From: Lepidodermella squamata
Lineage: Eukaryota > Gastrotricha
Reading direction: 5' to 3'
Length of the DNA stretch: 64,000 bases
Assembly (NCBI GenBank): GCA_047495785.1
Contig: JBLDXI010000007.1
Coordinates: 2,108,001 to 2,172,000 of the forward strand
The translations under genes were made by a program, and so were the position numbers. The notes under the pieces were generated by a model. It made no database searches. It saw only the letters and a list, made by a program, of their open reading frames with translations, and was not told the origin of the DNA. Positions 23,127 to 35,005 of the stretch are shown one piece after another (the stretch's first letter is position 1; every line of letters starts with the position of its first letter).

Positions 23127-24703
23127 ATGAAAATTCTCACATTTTTGCCGAGGAATTTTCGCCAACCTTCTTTCTTTTCAATATTCCTGATTGCAGGTGT
23201 TTTCGTCGAGATTGCCGTCATTTTCCTATACTACTCGAGTGTGAAGACTCGAAACAATCTAGCCATCACCTTGAACCAACACCTTCCAAATGTCTTGAGA
23301 AGTAACCCAGGCAGCGCTGAGGAGGCCTTTAGAACCTGCCAATCCGCAAAGTTGTGGTGGTCCCAGCGATTTTTCCGAACTAAACGAGATAAGGACTCAA
23401 GCCCTGTGAGAGACTTTTCGAAAAATCCTATTAGAATAGGCGGCTCTAATTTCGACGAATCTTCCCTAATCAACAACTGCCCAGTTCCTTGCATTCACTA
23501 CCCACCAGAATCAAAGTTGAGCGACGAAGATAAGGGCATTTATTTCGACGCTAGTTTCGTGGAAGAACCCGGAATTGCTCGGGAAAAGCCTTACCTAGGC
23601 CTATCTGTCCTCCGAACCATGGAATCGAGTGTCTACTGCGAAAAATCTCGGTTAAAAGAGGCGAAATCTGCTTTTGACCTAGTTATGACGCCTAGACTTG
23701 ACAGCGTGTCCCTTACTTTTCATGGGAACTCTACGATATAATGAAGCCACCTCAAGAAAAAACTGCCGAGGCCCTGTCGTCAATTGTTGTCTCCAACTGC
23801 GAATCTCGCAACTTCAGACCAGAGGCTATTGAAGTCCTCGAGGACGAAAGCCGGCGATCTCCTGTGCCGATAGTCGAGGTCTATGGCTTATGTGGGCCTA
23901 ACCAAAAGCGGCTGGACTCTGACAAATTGGCAATCATGGGCAAGTACAAGTTCCATTTGGCCTTTGAAAACTCGAACGATATTGATTACGTAACTGAGAA
24001 GTTTTACCAAAGTCTAGCTGAAGGGACTGTACCTGTTGTCATCGGAGCTCCTAACATTCGCCTATTTCAACCCTCGAATAACTCAATTCTAGTCATCGAA
24101 ACCCTGGCTGAGGTCTTAAATATTGCGGATAAGATGCAACAACTCTCCGCTGATGAGAATGAGTATCAAAAATTGCTGGCGTGGAAGAAAACTGGTCCTT
24201 CGCAACAGTTCAAGGCCCTGGTTGATCTATCAGTGGTCCATTCAAGCTGCAGACTATGTATCAAAATTGCAGACCGTATCAGAGGTTTGGAGAGGGCAAA
24301 GTCGAAACAGCCAGAAGTCTGTAACTGCCAGCTTAACTCAACAACAATTGTCTTCCGGTTTCAAGTCCGAGAACGTGGCAGATTCAACTTCAGCGAAGGT
24401 TTCATCTACAGCTCAGAATTAACCTATCACCGCCTTAATCAATCGATTTTCGAGGCGGTAACTAAGGGCAAGGAGTACTGGCCGATTTGGAGTTGGGTCA
24501 GGGACGAAATTGGCCGTCGGCACCCGCAAGGAGCTTTCCCTCGTAAAAAACCGCCTACTTTCAACCTGTATCGAATCTACGAGGTCGGGACACCTCATGG
24601 TCAAGTTCTATTCGGTCGTTCGGCAATTGATTCCGACGAGAAAGTTGTTCGTCTCTTCAGCTCGAAAAAAGACTGCATCCAACTCGAAGTGATTTTTGTG
24701 TGA
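23127..24703 (+). pseudogene. plant-type alpha-1,3-fucosyltransferase copy 1, intronless and frameshifted
   Basis: Glycosyltransferase family 10 homologue. From the ATG at 23127 the frame encodes a type II anchor (FFSIFLIAGVFVEIAVIFLYY), a stem and the start of the catalytic region (RTMESSVYC, FDLVMTPRLDS). Relative to the intact paralogue at 37334, seven bases are missing around 23706-23712. The reading frame is lost and TAA follows at once. The other frame resumes with YFSWELYDIM and runs without stops to TGA 24701-24703 through the donor-binding motif (FENSNDIDYVTEKFYQSL, VPVVIGAPNI) and the Cys-rich C-terminal region (CRLCIKIADRIR). Neither intron of the paralogue is present. It ends with an AATAAA at about 24719. 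This is either a recent single-hit pseudogene or a sequence error. It is convergent with the next gene, with 31 bp between the stops. Confidence 0.8.
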
Positions 24704-24734
24704 CAAAAGTCTTTCATGAATAAAAAACAATGAT

Positions 24735-25931
24735 TTATTTTTGAGCCGGAATTTCGTAACCAAATAACTTGTAGTCAGTTGAAAATAGTTTAGTTAAGAC
24801 TTGAGAAACTAAATTACGAGGTAATTTGTCAAGTTCAGCAGTTACTAAATCCGGGAGAGGTTGTAGCACTGGTCCAAACTCCATTATTTGGTCCTTCCCG
24901 ACCAGTCTTTGGCTCAAATCTTGGAAGTCAGACGTGAAAGTCTCCAGACGGAAGCGGTGGTCGTATTTGATATCACAAGGCTTGCAGATGTCGTAGTAAG
25001 GCGTGAACAATCCACCTCCGAGCAGCACAGATTCGTCAGCTGGAGTCATCGTGTTAAGGAAAGTGAAAAACTCTTCGTAGGTAATGTCAGGCTGAGAGTA
25101 TGCTAAAATCGCCTTTGGTCGCATCTTCTTGATAATTCGCACAACTAAATCCTATAACAACAAATTCATATTAAGGCGAGTATTTGCCTGTGATTCCTAA
25201 TTACCGCTACAGGGTCGAACGAATATCTTGGCCGCATGATGTAATCATCAAGATTGCTATTCATCAGCTGTAGCACATCGAGTATTCGATTCAGGGGGTT
25301 TCCGACCAATGCAATCCATGTAAAACCTTTTGGAAGTCGCGGATTTGCCAATCGAATCGCTTGGTCTTCAAGGAGCATTAAACGCTTGGTCTCAAGGTAT
25401 TCCTGTTTCTTCGACTCTGCAGCTAGCATTTTCTGCAGGGCGCTAATTAGAGCTTCGTATTTCGGCGACGGACTTCCGATGAAGTCAAAGTAGTGCTGAA
25501 CAGCTTCGAAAGCTGGCTCGTCACGATTGCTGTGGAAGCATATAAAAATTGAGGGATATGCATGAGAAACCCTGTGTGCCTTACAAGCATACGATGAAAT
25601 TGTAGCGTTCGTTCACAATACTGTAATATAGGGAGTAATTGATCGTTTGGTTAGAAGCCATATCGGAAAAATCTTACAAATTCCCACTCAGAAGCATTTG
25701 CCCGAAAAAGTAAGGGTCATGCATTAAGGAAGCGTTGTAAGTTTTGTTTTGGCCCGCGCAAACGTCTGCCGCTTGAGATGGGAACTGGCTGTATGCATCC
25801 AGCCTTTGCCATTTGTTGGAAAGCCTTTCGAGTTGCCACTGTTTATACAGCCCGCGAAGGACCAGAAAAACTGGAACAGTTGAAATCAACGCTGCCACAA
25901 CTAACGCGGCTCGATACGGGGAAGCAGTCAT
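24735..25931 (-). CDS. carbohydrate-sulfotransferase homologue lacking cofactor motifs
   Basis: Four exons join in phase to 343 residues: 25678-25931, 25585-25620, 25205-25529 and 24735-25151 (TAA). It is a type II membrane protein (AALVVAALISTVPVFLVLRGL anchor region). The exon pattern matches the functional paralogue at 32444-33952, including a 36-nt second exon that encodes VNERYNFIVC against VNEKYKMIVC. The C-terminal CKPCDIKYDH and FSTDYKLFGYEIP align with CLPCHLRYDF and YLMDYAVFDYP. The PAPS-binding 5' motif (KVGTT in the paralogue) is replaced by NRDEP, and the 3' motif VRDPLERFVSSW by VGNPLNRILDVL. The cofactor contacts are therefore lost, and I infer a non-catalytic sulfotransferase-fold protein of the Golgi lumen. 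Confidence 0.78.
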
Positions 25932-26074
25932 AATTGATCGAAAATCATCTGCTGTTTAACCAATTTTACCATCCTAAACAAACGGTCATTCGAAATGAGG
26001 AATTGTGCACAATTTGTGGACTAATGTGTGAAAAGCGTTAGCTAGCCAGTTTTTTATGCACAAATTTGAAACTC

Positions 26075-26314
26075 TCACAACAATGCGAATGCTAGACGTA
26101 CTGTAAAAGGAGACCACAGTTTCGCATACAGTGTGATCTTGTAAACAGCCTTTTGTGTTGTGTGTGTAATAAGTGCCAACGCATACCTAGATACTGCAAC
26201 AGCAAATGCAATTACAACGGCGTAAGGTTTAACCTGACCTCGCGTTGTGCTTTTTATGAGCGTAGATAGCCACGTTCCACCAGAAATGTCGCCTCTATCT
26301 AATCGATCGCTCAT
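26075..26314 (-). CDS. candidate small hydrophobic protein
   Basis: This 79-codon open frame starts MSDRLDRGD and contains one hydrophobic stretch (YAVVIAFAVAV). A GTATGC donor-like site and a downstream TTTTACAG acceptor would allow an alternative spliced form. There is no homology I recognise. It lies between the sulfotransferase homologue and the first receptor. The rest of 25932-26502 shows nothing else. Weak support. Confidence 0.25.
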   Translation of the reverse strand: MSDRLDRGDISGGTWLSTLIKSTTRGQVKPYAVVIAFAVAVSRYALALITHTTQKAVYKITLYAKLWSPFTVRLAFALL

Positions 26315-26502
26315 AAACGGGTGCGATTAAGGTGGATTAGATAATGGATACAACATTCGCACACTTTATTACAATTCAATAATATTACAAATGTATACGT
26401 TTGGTACGCTCAGTAATGCTATGTTAAGTTTGAGAGTCCCAATGGATATGTCTACGCCTTCAGTAACACAGCTAGTTCCAGACGTTGTTTACAGGCTAGC
26501 AC

Positions 26503-29065
26503 TTAAGTATTTAGCACCATGATTACTTTGGGCGCGAAGATCACACTAAAGCATAGTCCATGGATGGCGAAGATTCCCGCAAAAAATACCGTTTGAATAG
26601 TGCCAGGATCGCTATCTTTGAAAACGGCGACAATCAAAGCGCCACAAGCTATGAAAACTATGCCAATACAGTAGGTGACAGTTCTGGTGAAATGCAAGTC
26701 GTTGATTTCGTCGAGCTCAAACTTCTTCAAAGCGAAAACAAGATACAAAGAACGCAAGAACACCAGCACGTAGCAAATGACGAAGAAACCGATGAAGCCA
26801 ACAGAGATTGTTGAACTTGCCGCTATTTCACAGCCTATTTGATAGGGTTTGTAACCCAAACTCTCATGAACGATTTGAAGATCGCCATGGCGGACAGATG
26901 TTCCTATCGGCTCGATGGCGAACCAAAGACTCATAAATGCGATTTCGATAAGAACATACATGACCACAGCAATGCAGCAACGCTTGATATTTCGGTCGAA
27001 AAATTGACGGTCTATTATTGTTTTGACTTTTGGGGCTGGAGTCATCATCATGCTACTAGCACTTTGGCTAGGCCCTCGGCTATTAGCGCTGGCCCTAGGG
27101 GAGGGTGCTGGAGCTACCCCTAAACTAGGACGAGAAGCTCCGGATTTATTGGTTGAGGCTCTGGAATTATTCAGGTTTGCAGTCAAAGTCTTCGATTTAA
27201 CACCAGTGGCGTAGGCAAGATGGAGTTTACCCAACAAAGCTGCTGCTATCATCGTAAAGCCGATGGTGAATGAGAGGGACCCTGCCATACAGTACTTACT
27301 AGCTTCGTGACTAGAGGCCCGAGGGAAGATGAAGACCGTGCATACCATCAGAATGCTACCAACAAGTACGAGGGTGCTCAACTGTACCACTGAATTCTGT
27401 ATGATAGGAGATGATCTTTTGAGTAAGAAGATGAGTACTACACCCAGGTCCATTGTGAGTAGGATTGCTGCAATAATCGATACTACCACGTCTGTCATGA
27501 ACGTCATTATCGGGGCTTTGGTAGCAAGAATCCTGAGCGAGTCGGCCGGTGCCTGGCCATCCGTAGTTCTCCATTTGATGTTGAATGGGCCATATCGAAC
27601 TAGAACAGGGCTGTAAGTCGTGTCAACAGAACCAACAGGGTAATATCGGACCCGCTTTCGATAACTAAGTTTTGTGTCATCCGACACCTGGACTTGATAC
27701 ACCGCACTAAGGGCTTTGAAGCTGTGGATGGGTAGAGTGCTTTCGAGGGTGAAGCTTTCATACTTCAGATCTTCAGTTTCACTTCTAATAATAGAACTTA
27801 TGAGGTCTCCGTTTTTTCTAAAATTTCCGCCCGAGGTCAGCCAATCCTTAATGGTTCCTAGACCAGCTTCCGCCAAACGCGCCTCCGTTCGATTAAGCAC
27901 GACTGCGCCAGAAATAACCTCACTGTAATAATGATCGCGTACAAAGTGCCACTGCGGCAGAAATTCAGCGTCAGGAATTCTAGATTTCATCATACTATCG
28001 AAAACACGCCCTGACATGCCAACGACATCTTTTGCATCGGGGAATACATCCAACCTCTTGCCGTGAGAGAAGTAGATGACAGACTTCAATATCTCAAACA
28101 AATGATCTTCCGAGCAGAATGGAGGCTTAGCAGGCGAGTCAGGGTAGAAAATCGTGTTTCCATTGAAGAGTATGACATACTGCGAGCCGTAGAGCTTGTA
28201 TTTATACAAATAGCACGAAATTACGACTGTCATGGCTGTGTTGAAAATCATGACCCGAGGGTCGAGACTAGCCAGCTCTCCAATCACTTGACCAACTGCT
28301 TCGTGAGTTGGGAGATTAGTGCCATCGAACGTTATTCGTACTACCCCAGCAACAGTCATATTTACATCTTGCATACCAAGACTTATCGAATCGTCAAGAA
28401 ACTTGCGAGTTTGTAAGGTTTCAGTCAGAAGGAAAACCCTCCTCCAATTTTGCGAGGCGAGAAAGTACGGCAGCGCATTGTAAATAGCATCAAATGACGG
28501 CATCAAGCCCATCCTGGATCTCCCAACCGATACGGCCCAAGTTGTGAAGCTTATCACATTATTAGGGCCAAATGCTTGGCCAGCGAAAGTTCCACCTGGG
28601 CAGTGAGGACCCAGCATTAGTGGAGCGTAATTCACCTTACCGTTCCACATGTTGTCAAGCATTTTAATGAGCATATCGACGCCGAAAGCGGCATTACATC
28701 TGTCATCAAACAGCTCGATGACTATTTCGTAGTTCGAGAATAGATTCGTGGAATTCATTAGGGCGTCGAGAGCGATTTGAATGCCCTCAAATGCAAGAGG
28801 TCCATGGGCGTTTTGAAGACCAGCTGAAGACCAGAAAAAGAGGGTTATCACTGTTATTGAGCGGCGTAATAAACAAGAAATTACCGATGCTTCCAATAAG
28901 AGGGATCCTAATTTGAGTCCGCGACTTGTTTGATTGCAGTGTATTAGACATATTGGCTCTCATTATTTTCGGCCATTCCGACGGAGCTTGAGCAAAAACC
29001 AGCAGTGAGCTTGAGCAAATGGTTGCCAAAACGAAGATCCTTGTTAGTTCTAGATATGATTTCAT
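26503..29065 (-). CDS. class C G-protein-coupled receptor 1 (GABA-B-like)
   Basis: Two exons, 28885-29065 and 26503-28823, join in phase (one intron) to 833 residues. A signal peptide is followed by a Venus-flytrap, ANF-receptor-type ligand domain (RIPLIGSI, FEGIQIALDAL, MLGPHCPGGTFAGQAFGP), seven membrane segments from about residue 500, and the class C FAPK motif near the C-terminus. There is no Cys-rich domain between the flytrap and the 7TM, as in GABA-B receptors. The loop after TM3 is long and rich in Ser, Ala and Pro, which is unusual, and it could be phosphorylated. Receptor 2 shares most landmarks and the position and phase of the single intron. The ligand cannot be predicted; GABA binding is not implied. 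Confidence 0.88.
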
Positions 29066-29606
29066 TTTCTAAAAGGGATGACTGATTTTTTTATCTTGCT
29101 GATCTTCAAATAGTTCAAAAACAAACGTCGCGAAACCTGACGCTGACCTTGCGAATAATTTTTCATCTTTCTGAGGGGGCGGTGGCTTGAATAGATGGAG
29201 GCGGTATGTTGTGCCTACATCAATTCAAGGGGCTCCTATGATGTTATTTCCGTGCGAATGATAGATTTACTGCTAAACTATGTTTCACTTTCAGCCGAAT
29301 ATGGCTGGCAACAAAAAGAAACTCAACACTTGAAAAGGTTCTATATCGAAGCTAGCGAAAATTATGTTCGAAGCTGGACGCTAATAGCTTGACATCGGAG
29401 AACCTGAAGTATTCTGTTGAAGTAGGATCTGTTTGGCACGAAGGCTGAAACCGCTTCAGTGTGGACAATAGTTCTGCATTTGATTCACATTGAGGTCTTA
29501 TTTCTCGAATGCTACAAAATAGCTTCGGCACAACTGTTAAATCTCAAAATGCTCCTGATGTGCGATATTTAGCTGATATTTACTTGGCATTTTGTATTCC
29601 ACTCGG
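29066..29606. other. intergenic region between receptors 1 and 2
   Basis: No gene is seen here. The interval should include the promoter of receptor 1 and the 3' region of receptor 2, both on the minus strand. Confidence 0.5.
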
Positions 29607-32031
29607 CTAGGATTGCAAAACTTTCACATTTTTGCGAATATTAGGTACCACTAGAACACAAACAACAATTCCACAAATTGCTAATACACCCAGAAAAATG
29701 ATGATATCCAAGGTTTCTGGATCTGCCTCCCTGAAGAACGCTAGAATAGCGGTCGCCGCCGCAATTACTACGATACCAATGCTATAGCTCACAAACCGAG
29801 TCGAATGAATGTCGCTCAGTTCGGCTGTTCTAAACTTCCGCAGACAAAACACCAAATAAAGAGTTCTCAGATATAGCAGCAAATAAGATGCGGCAAGAAA
29901 TAAAGAGAAACCGATAGAGTGATTTGACCCAGCTGAGAACCTGCAACCATATTTCACGTCTTGTAAAGCCAGGCTTGGATTAACTACCTCCAAACTGCTG
30001 TAAAACAAGTAGGTTTCATATGGATCAGCTAGAAACCAAGCGGTTGTAACAGCCACGTGCATAAAAACGTAGCCCAAAGAAAGCAGTATAGTAGGCCTCT
30101 GAGACGCTTTGATCAAGCGAATTATTTCGGGATTCGGAGGCGTTAGTTTCTTCATCTGATTGGCTAACAACGCTGGCTGTATTGAGGGTTTGCTCTTCCG
30201 CTTTTCTTTAACAACAGTTTTGCTGTGGAAGAATGCAACGACGTATGCAACATGAAGATAACCCAGTAGTCCGCAAGAAATCAAAGAAATCCCTGCAACG
30301 ATTGTCGCAGCCCCCGCCATGCAGAAAAAGTGATCATTCGCCGATCCTTTTTGAGGGAAAAAAATTATGGAAATCGCTAAAATGATTGTGCCTAATGAGG
30401 TTAGCATAGATGTAGGTAGAGTGGAATCTTGATATTTCGGTGATTTGCGTAGGACCAAGCTCAAGAGTATGGATAGAAGGAGGATGGCGACAAGAATTGA
30501 CGCCAGAGTTTTGAAAATTATGCTTCCCAAAATATTCATTGCAGGTATATTTATCTGGTAAATTGTGAATCTGTCTAGAGGTGCACGTCCATCGAAGGTC
30601 CTCCATTTCACTTTCGCTGGCCCTTGCCCGTACTTGGGAGGTTCGAATTTTGTGTCGACAGTTGCAATCGGAACTGATCTGATGCGCTGGGTGAGGGGAA
30701 TTCTAGGGTCATCAATTGTTTGAACTTGATAGAAAGCACTTAGAGCTTTCAATGTCCGTAGAGGTTGTTCAGGCTCCATAGTGAAGCTATCAAAACGCAA
30801 GTTGATGACTTGTTCACGAATGACAGAACTTATAAATGTTCCATTTTGTTTGAATTTTTCTTTGTAAGAAACCCAGTCCGCCAGGGTCTGGCCACGGTCT
30901 CTAAGTAAAGCTTCTGTTTTGTTGAGCACAACAGCAGCAGCAACGACTTCTGTGTAGTAATGGTCCCGAACAAAATGCCAGCTGGGTAGAAACTCAGCAT
31001 TAGGAATCCTTGACTTTAATAATTCGTCAAATTGCCGACCAGTCAGTCCAAGAACATCTTTTAAATCTGGATATATATCAAGCCGTTTTCCATGTGAGAA
31101 ATAAATGACCGATTGAAGAACTTCGAACAACATTTGGTCACTGCATCCCGAAGGTTTGTTAGGAGCATCGGGTAGAAAAATTGCATTACCTGGTGCCAGT
31201 ATCACGTATTGAGGACCGAAAAGATTAAAATCATATAGTGCGCATGCAACACTCACTGTCAATGCAGTATTCAAAATTATGATACGAGGGTCCATTACTG
31301 CTAACTCGCCAACAGAGCTCTGGATAACTGAGTAGCTGGGTGGTTCCGCCCCGTCAAAAATTACTGTTACGACCCCGGCTAAAGTTATATTCAGCTTTTG
31401 AAATCCTTCCGCGAGAAATTCATTGAGTTTACGACGCGTGATGAGACTGTCGGCGAAGAGAAAAACGCGTTTCCAGCCGTTGCCGTTGATGAAATACGGT
31501 AAAGCCATGAAGACTGAATCAAAAGAAGGCATCAAGCCAAACCTGGAGTCGCCAACTGCTAGAATCCAGGTCGAGAAGCTGATTACATTATTGGGGCGGA
31601 AAGCTAAGCCTGCAAAGGTTCCCCCAGTGCAATGTGGACCCAGTATCAGAGGAAAATTATGCGAACCGCCTTCTGTTATGCCATTCAGGATTCTGACGAC
31701 CATTGAGACTCCAACAGCAGAGTTGCAACGGTCATCAGTTGTATCAATTTCAAGGTTGTAACTTGTGATAAGCGTCGAGGAATTTTGAATAGCCTCAAGG
31801 GCAATTTTGATACCCTCTGTGGCCAGCTGTCCATGTTCGCCTGAAATAACACGAAAATTAAGTTGACATCCCACATTGAGAGACAAACTCACGTTGATTC
31901 GCAATCAATGGAATCCTTAGAGGAACTTGATCTAACACCTTTCCGTCATCTTTCGCAACATATTTGAAGATTTGGGCATTCAGTGGAGTTGCTAGCAGAT
32001 AAATGACTGCTATGGACGATGCAAGAATCAT
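29607..32031 (-). CDS. class C G-protein-coupled receptor 2 (GABA-B-like)
   Basis: Two exons, 31893-32031 and 29607-31840, join in phase to 790 residues. A signal peptide (MILASSIAVIYLLATPLNA) precedes RIPLIANQ, the flytrap domain (EHGQLATEGIKIALEA, LILGPHCTGGTFAGLAF) and seven membrane segments. The C-terminal segment VLVVPNIRK stands where receptor 1 has FAPK. The shared intron lies directly after the first beta strand in phase 1, as in receptors 1 and 3, which indicates common descent by duplication. Receptors 1 and 2 are tandem and on the same strand, and share stretches such as VIYFSHGKRLD and WHFVRDHYY. The loop after TM3 is shorter and basic here. Confidence 0.88.
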
Positions 32032-32443
32032 TTTTGCAAATTATGTGAGTTGAATTTGATGTCTCTAAGATCTGGTTGACGCCCCCAGAGAAAAATATGT
32101 GCAGCCGCCTGACAAAGTTTTGATTTGAGATATTGGCTAATAAATCACGATGAAGCACCAGACGCACATCAAAATTAGGATACCGACTACAGTGTGTGCA
32201 CCTGAGCATCTCGTACATTCGAAATATATCCCAAGCTCAAAAAATAACGCCTTGCTAAAACAGCGAAATGAGAGGCTTGAATACTAATGAGCAGTAATTA
32301 TTTTAGGGTGACAAAACTGATGGGCCGAAATAGCAGGATTTGAAAATGAAAGTGACGTAGATTTTTCGTGGGTTATAATCCGTCAGGTAATGTTTGAACT
32401 GGTAAACGATTACTGAAAGCGGCGTGTTCTTTTATTTTGAGGT

Positions 32444-33952
32444 TTATCTGCTAGAAAACGCATCAGGCATTGGATAATCGAATACGGCATAGTCCATCAG
32501 ATAGTATCGAGTAATAATATCACGTATTAGTTCTGGCGGAACTGTCCTCAAATCAGCTTTCTTATCAACGTAACGCTCAGGGGGCAGAGGAACTCTCGGA
32601 ACAGTTGTCGCACCGCTAGCTTGGCGGGCAAGGTACTCCAGCTCCGCACCGAAGCCGCCATTTTCCTTGCTATCTAGATGGCCGATGAAGTCATACCTGA
32701 GATGGCAAGGGAGGCAGTTGTGCAAGTAAGGCCGCCTACATGAGGAAAAGTTCTTATGCAGTCCAAACTGATCAAATCAACACTTACCAATGATGATCCC
32801 ACTGTTGAGCATTTTGATCGACTAATTTCATAAATTCGAACAATTCGCTCAAAGCAACCGGGTAACCACGCTGGATCTCTTCCTTTGTTGCATTTTTCCG
32901 CACATTTTTTATCACAGTTCTTCCCAACTCCTATTGGAAAGGACCATTCAATATTGATCAAGAAAGTTTTCTCGAAGAGGACCTACCATTTGATAATGCC
33001 TGTTAGCCGATGGCATTCGAGATGCTGGCTCTTTGGTCAGCTTATCTTTCCAGGAGGAGACAAATCTTTCAAGCGGATCACGGACCAGCATGACTCGCTT
33101 GTAACTTGGATCGTTCAGCATTTGGAGCATTTTCTCTTTTGGGTAGTGAATCAACCATTTGAGGTGCGGAGTAGTGAAGTTGCGGGAATGAACCTTATTC
33201 ACTGCTGTTCGGTTGTAGCTGTAAGATTTCGTCAGCGACTCACTGATTTGAATGAGATAATTCAACAGATTTGTCGTTCCAACCTTGTAATTTCTAATGG
33301 GCAAAGGACATAGGAATTATGAGCAGCAACTTATATGCAAACTTACAGGCAGACAATCATTTTGTACTTTTCATTTACCATACTGGAAAATTGAAAATCT
33401 CAGATAATTCAGACTAAGATGTTCAGCAGTATCTTACTGAGATCTTGACCTCAAAATTGACAGCAGCAGATTATCGTCAACGGTAGCTTTCGGCTTTCCA
33501 TAATAAATATTGCAGATTTCAGCAGCTCGGTGTTTCCTCTTCTCGATCTCCTCCTCAATCCGTTTGTCCTTGATTTGATCCAGCTCGGCTAGACCCGGCT
33601 CCTCAAGTTTCGAAGATGGCTCGTAGACAGACTGTATATAGCTGTCTTCCCCTTGTCCTTGGTTGAATGCGTCCTGCGTCTTCTGCTCAGACGGTTGTTT
33701 GTAAGGAATAGAAATCGTTGCAAGCGAACCGAAGTCGTCATCTCTCTCTACGGCTTCATCTAGATCAGCATCGTAGTTTACTTCCTCCCGATGAAGGGCG
33801 CCAACGTTTTTATCTTGAAATGCGGGTAAAATCCTGCTTTCGGTCTTTCTGTTGTTTGGAAACAGAGTCTGGACTGCGGTTTTGAAATTCGCGAGAACCA
33901 AAATGGCGATCACAGTAATTGAAATAGCTTTGATTAGCATTCTTCGATTCAT
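32444..33952 (-). CDS. carbohydrate sulfotransferase (HNK-1/chondroitin type, sulfotransfer_2)
   Basis: Five exons join in phase to 430 residues: 33438-33952, 33347-33382 (36 nt), 32987-33293, 32788-32930 and 32444-32735 (TAA). It has a type II anchor (AISITVIAILVLANF) and a charged stem. The 5'-phosphosulfate motif includes NYKVGTTN, the 3'-phosphate motif is VRDPLERFVSSW, and the family-typical C-terminal block contains HWRPYLHNCLPC and YDFIGHL. All cofactor-binding landmarks of Golgi PAPS-dependent sulfotransferases are present, so it should transfer sulfate to a glycan. The acceptor sugar is not predictable. It lies directly downstream of receptor 2 and upstream of a shrunken relative at 34355. 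Confidence 0.9.
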
Positions 33953-34354
33953 AACGTCAGCAAAGCATGACTTTATGCAGCATTCCCTACTTTGAAAACT
34001 TTAATAAAAGCTAAGAAATAGTTTAATCTTGGAGTGCATATATATTAAATATAATAAAAGTGTTATCTGCGTAAGACTAGACTACAACACAGTGTGTGCT
34101 CATAGCACTATTCAGCGTAGACTGCAATTGTCAAGAGAATGACCGCAGTCATTTCATGCCACAACACACCTGTAGATGTGTTGTTATTTTAACAATTTCT
34201 ATTCTCTCGTCTCAACGTTATTTGCTGCTATTTTAGCCGCATTTGAATACCAGGCTGCTTTGTGCTGTGCAAAAGCGCGGGATAAAAAGAAACCACTCGT
34301 CTTTGTTTTTTTTGAACGCCAAAATCATTTATTAAAATTTATAAAAAAATAATA
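33953..34354. other. short intergenic interval
   Basis: No gene is seen here. The interval lies between the sulfotransferase and its truncated relative, both on the minus strand, and should contain the promoter of the former. AATAAA-like words on the minus strand occur near 34335-34350. Confidence 0.5.
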
Positions 34355-35005
34355 TTAAGAAGAATGTAATTTAAACCCAAAAAGTTCGTAAGCGATTGCA
34401 GAGAAATTGATGTTTCGACTCAGTGACCGGATTTGTTTCGTCAAAGCAAGCCGTGGCAACACTGTTGTAGAGCTCGGGGCCTCATTTAATAGTTCAGATC
34501 TTGCTTGCACGGGTCGAATGGATTCTTCGCCATCTTTCTGCATGAGGTTCTTTCCTGTGTTGTGGTCCACATCGATCTGACGATACTGATTGAAGTCATC
34601 CATTCCAAGTTTGAAATCACCAGCTTCTAACTTGAGCGGCACAACATGTTCTCGAACGGGTGATTTTTTCTTGAAAGTTGAATGGCAATAAGGCCTCAAC
34701 ACAGCAATTTGTCTCGGGCGTCCTTTAGATGATGCCTTTATCTGGAGAACAGGAATGAATTCTTGATTTTCTTGTCCAAAATTACTTACAGATGAAGAAT
34801 GAGAGATTTTTGGCTCGGGTTTGCTTACAGGAATTATTGTTGATTCCTCCCCCTTCAGATACAAGAAAGCTCGATACAGCAATTCAATCCAGATCATTAT
34901 CCATATTAGAACTACAGCTCTTAGGGTGGATCTAAGAAGATGCACTGAGAATTTCACCGCCCCACTGATGGATGGAAGCTGCCATCTAAAGAATCGTTTC
35001 AGCAT
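34355..35005 (-). CDS. sulfotransferase-derived type II membrane protein without catalytic core
   Basis: A single open frame of 216 residues with a membrane anchor (VVLIWIMIWIELLYRAFLYL) and a basic, Ser-rich lumenal part. The last 35 residues (LPRLALTKQI, then INFSAIAYELFGFKLHSS) resemble the C-termini of the neighbouring sulfotransferases (LPRNLVSQVL, then DYKLFGYEIP). The whole PAPS-binding and catalytic centre is missing. I infer an internal deletion derivative of a duplicated sulfotransferase. It is still intact as a frame, so it may be expressed as a short Golgi membrane protein. The resemblance is limited and was judged by eye. Confidence 0.6.
   Translation of the reverse strand: MLKRFFRWQLPSISGAVKFSVHLLRSTLRAVVLIWIMIWIELLYRAFLYLKGEESTIIPVSKPEPKISHSSSVSNFGQENQEFIPVLQIKASSKGRPRQIAVLRPYCHSTFKKKSPVREHVVPLKLEAGDFKLGMDDFNQYRQIDVDHNTGKNLMQKDGEESIRPVQARSELLNEAPSSTTVLPRLALTKQIRSLSRNINFSAIAYELFGFKLHSS

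Noticed and set aside
29195-29392. Small plus-strand gene between receptors
   Set aside because: The 65-codon frame lacks domains, splice context or a hydrophobic pattern.
26503-32031. Calling receptors 1 and 2 true GABA-B receptors
   Set aside because: The domain layout fits, but no ligand-binding residue could be matched; many invertebrate class C receptors share this layout.
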